From assembly GCA_947305445.1 (NCBI GenBank), contig CAMZDU010000043.1, forward strand, positions 1 to 7,676: DNA of 7,676 nt, in the 5' to 3' direction. Below the pieces are notes generated by a model. It was given only the letters and a program-made list of their open reading frames with translations, did no database searches and was not told the DNA's origin. This DNA comes from an uncultured Selenomonadales bacterium (GTDB taxonomy: Bacteria > Bacillota > Negativicutes > Selenomonadales > Selenomonadaceae). The stretch's first letter is position 1; each line of letters begins with the position of its first letter. This document shows positions 5,675 through 7,676 of this stretch, piece after piece. A program made the translations under genes and the position numbers.

Positions 5675-7588
5675 TCACGATTTTTTTCGGCGCAACTGCA
5701 AAAACAAAATTGTCGCGAAGATTGCCACGCCCGCAAAGTCGGAGACAATGCCCGGCTTAATCATCATCAGTCCGCCCGCGAATAATATCACGCGCTCGAA
5801 AGTTTTCAGCGGTGCGGCCAAGTAGCCGATGAGCGACGAGCTTAATGCGACCATGCCGATGACGGCCGTAATCAGCGCGAGCACCAAAATAATCGATACG
5901 CCGTGGAGGAGCAACAGTCCCGGATTCAGCACGAACATATACGGAATTATAAACGCTGCTATCGCCAACTTCGACGCGTTGACTCCGGTTTTAAGTGCGT
6001 TGCCGCCGCTGATGCCTGAACCCGCGTAAGCCGCCAGAGCTACCGGCGGTGTCACGTCCGCGATTATGCCGAAGTAGAAGACGAACATATGCGCCGCCAA
6101 AACCGGCACGCCCATTTGAACCAGCGCGGGCGCGGCTATCGTCGAGGTGATGACGTAGTTTGCCGTAGTCGGCACGCCCATGCCAAGGAGTATCGCCGTA
6201 ATCATTGTCAAAAACATGCTCGGCAAAATCATGCCGTCGGACAAATCCAGCAGAGCCGACGCGAGCTTGAGACCGGCACCCGTCTTCGTGACGACGCCGA
6301 TTATAATTCCCGCCGCCGCGCACGCGACCAGCACTCCCAAAACATTTCGTGAGCCTGTTTCGAGACCTTTGAGGATTGCCGCGGGAGACATGCGCGTCGC
6401 CGATTTCAAACTGCTCACGACGATTGACAAAATTATCGCCACAAGTGCCGCACGCATCGGCGTATAACCGCTCACCAAAAGCCAGACGATTACAATCAGC
6501 GGGATTGCCAGGTGTCCGCGTGTTCGGAGCAGTTCACCGAGCTTGGGTAATTCGGAACGCGGCAGGCCTTTCAAGTTGTTGCGCTGAGCCTCGAAGTGCA
6601 CGCCGAGCCACACGCCCGCGAAGTACAGGAACGCGGGAATGACGGCCGCCTTGACAATTTCGACGTAAGGCACGCCGACGAACTCCGCCATTAAAAACGC
6701 GGCCGCACCCATAACCGGCGGCATGAGTTGTCCGCCCGTGGAAGCCGCCGCCTCGACTGCGCCCGCAAAATTTTTGTGGTAGCCGAGCTTTTTCATCATT
6801 GGTATCGTCAACGAGCCGGTGCCGACGACGTTTGCCACCGACGAGCCGCTGACAGTGCCCATAAGCCCGCTGGAGAGCACGGCAACTTTTGCCGGACCGC
6901 CGCTCGCCCAACCGGCTACCGCATTGGCCACGTCGATAAAAAATTTTCCCAAGCCCGTGCCCTCAAGATACGCGCCGAACAAAATAAACAGAAATATAAA
7001 CGTCGACGACACGCCCAGCGGTATGCCGAAGATACCTTCCGTCGTGAAGTAGATGTGACTGACGAAGTAATCGATTGTCAATCCGCGGTGAGCCAGCACG
7101 CCCGGCATATACGGTCCGGCAAACGCGTAGCCGATAAAAAATAACACGACGCATACCATCGGAATGCCGACCACTCGTCGCGCCGCCTCAATTACCAAAA
7201 TAATTCCGATTGTGCCGACAATTACGTCCGTCGGCGTGGGCAATGCCGCTCGCAAAATAAGTTCGCGATAATTGATTACGATATAGGCGGGTGTCGCCGC
7301 GCCCGCGATCGACAAAATTGCATCGAGCGGATGAAGTTTGTCCCGCCGCCAAGATTTTCGCGTCGGGTAAAGCAGAAACGACAAACATAAGCCGAAGCCC
7401 AGATGAATTGCCCGCTGAATTTGTGCGTCCAGAAGTCCGAAACTTGCCGTGTAAATTTGGAATACGGAAAAACTTATCGCCAGCGCGGAAATGACACGAG
7501 CCATAGCTCCGGTGTATTCCATGGTGTTTGATTCGGCGTCATACTTTTTCAAAACTTCTTTGGCAGTCAGTTCCTTCGATTCGGTCAA
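5675..7588 (-). CDS. TRAP transporter fused permease (4TM/12TM, TAXI type)
   Basis: This is the membrane part of a TRAP secondary transporter, with the small DctQ-like and large DctM-like subunits fused into one chain; it would import the ligand of a TAXI binding protein using an ion gradient. From the chosen start it has 637 residues, normal for the fusion family. A short polar N-terminus is followed by about four hydrophobic segments (roughly 28-155) and then the DctM-like part. Family signatures are GTVSGSSVANVVGTGS (244-259), AAASTGGQLMPPVMGAAAF (281-299), GMGVPTTANYV (469-479) and ADVTPPVALAAYAG (510-523). I place the start at TTG 7588 because AGGAG (7601-7597) lies 8 bases upstream. The in-frame GTG at 7597 overlaps that site, so it is less likely and would add three residues. 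The frame stays open to the window edge, but the family N-terminus fits a start here. No second permease or binding protein is adjacent; the TAXI lipoprotein at 3418-4374 is the likely partner. Confidence 0.93.
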   Translation of the reverse strand: MTESKELTAKEVLKKYDAESNTMEYTGAMARVISALAISFSVFQIYTASFGLLDAQIQRAIHLGFGLCLSFLLYPTRKSWRRDKLHPLDAILSIAGAATPAYIVINYRELILRAALPTPTDVIVGTIGIILVIEAARRVVGIPMVCVVLFFIGYAFAGPYMPGVLAHRGLTIDYFVSHIYFTTEGIFGIPLGVSSTFIFLFILFGAYLEGTGLGKFFIDVANAVAGWASGGPAKVAVLSSGLMGTVSGSSVANVVGTGSLTIPMMKKLGYHKNFAGAVEAAASTGGQLMPPVMGAAAFLMAEFVGVPYVEIVKAAVIPAFLYFAGVWLGVHFEAQRNNLKGLPRSELPKLGELLRTRGHLAIPLIVIVWLLVSGYTPMRAALVAIILSIVVSSLKSATRMSPAAILKGLETGSRNVLGVLVACAAAGIIIGVVTKTGAGLKLASALLDLSDGMILPSMFLTMITAILLGMGVPTTANYVITSTIAAPALVQMGVPVLAAHMFVFYFGIIADVTPPVALAAYAGSGISGGNALKTGVNASKLAIAAFIIPYMFVLNPGLLLLHGVSIILVLALITAVIGMVALSSSLIGYLAAPLKTFERVILFAGGLMMIKPGIVSDFAGVAIFATILFLQLRRKKS

Positions 7589-7596
7589 GTAAATCA

Positions 7597-7601
7597 CTCC
7601 T
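7597..7601 (-). promoter_or_regulatory. Ribosome binding site AGGAG for the TRAP permease
   Basis: CTCCT on the plus strand reads AGGAG on the minus strand, 8 bases before TTG 7588. The same AGGAG with an 8-base gap precedes GTG 2170, which supports the non-ATG start at 7588 over GTG 7597. Confidence 0.65.
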
Positions 7602-7611
7602 GTTTTGAACC

Positions 7612-7631
7612 TCTCACCGCAAGGCGGGAGA
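7612..7631 (-). repeat. Hairpin in the permease leader, resembling an IS200/IS605 right-end hairpin
   Basis: CCGC (7617-7620) pairs with GCGG (7624-7627) around a 3-base loop. Beyond a single bulged base, TCTC (7612-7615) pairs with GAGA (7628-7631), for eight pairs in all. Read on the minus strand it has the form AATCTCCCGCC, loop, GCGGTGAGAGGTTCAA. That is similar in layout to the AATC...GAGTGTCAA right-end hairpins I recall from IS605-type elements. It lies about 10 bases before the AGGAG of the permease. It could equally be a native leader structure; the sequence beyond 7676 is needed to decide. Confidence 0.4.
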
Positions 7632-7676
7632 TTCTTGAGAAGTTTGTATTTTAAGTTTCCTCCCGTAGGATTACCT

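Noticed and set aside
6728..7144. Plus-strand 138-codon frame opposite the permease
   Set aside because: Arg-, Ala- and His-rich composition typical of an antisense shadow, opposite well conserved TRAP permease motifs.
1..7676. CRISPR array, tRNA or rRNA gene, phage genes, restriction or toxin-antitoxin system
   Set aside because: Both strands were read for regular spaced repeats, tRNA-like cloverleafs, rRNA sequence and defence-gene motifs; none was seen.

Overview
The window is ordinary bacterial DNA of roughly even base composition. It carries five complete protein genes and, at each edge, a hairpin that resembles the terminus of an IS200/IS605-type element. The likely host is a Gram-negative-type Firmicute of the Negativicutes (Selenomonas or Phascolarctobacterium relatives). 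This is an inference from three things together: an EptA-like phosphoethanolamine transferase (an outer-envelope enzyme), strong AGGAG ribosome binding sites with frequent GTG/TTG starts, and a TAXI-type TRAP transporter. No rRNA, tRNA or other taxonomic marker is present, so the assignment is tentative.

Layout. Positions 1-190 look like the right end of an IS200/IS605-type element: a possible C-terminal tail of TnpB (stop at 93-95), a small hairpin, and a terminal hairpin at 149-190. A near-consensus promoter (237-265) then drives a two-gene plus-strand operon. Its first gene is a membrane-bound phosphoethanolamine transferase-like enzyme (302-2164) and its second a family 2 glycosyltransferase (2170-3282). 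It closes with a terminator-like hairpin (3289-3322). Next is a monocistronic lipoprotein gene, the TAXI substrate-binding protein (3418-4374), with its own extended -10 promoter. A strong bidirectional terminator (4406-4449) separates it from two minus-strand genes: an ADP-ribosylglycohydrolase (4453-5397) and, upstream of it, a fused TRAP transporter permease (5675-7588). The right edge (7602-7676) holds a hairpin-forming leader for the permease.

How the genes fit together. The first operon probably decorates a surface glycolipid or glycan, with one enzyme transferring phosphoethanolamine and the other a sugar. The TAXI binding protein and the 4TM/12TM-type permease are the two expected halves of one sodium- or proton-coupled uptake system for an organic anion. 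Here they lie on opposite strands, with a DraG-like hydrolase between them, instead of side by side in one operon. The hydrolase would remove ADP-ribose from protein or another acceptor; no ADP-ribosyltransferase is visible.

The most unusual signals are not in the genes. The octamer AAAATTTT occurs 15 times, in coding and non-coding DNA and in several codon phases, where about 0.1 is expected by composition. The two edge hairpins also point inward, and the right one sits immediately upstream of the permease ribosome binding site.
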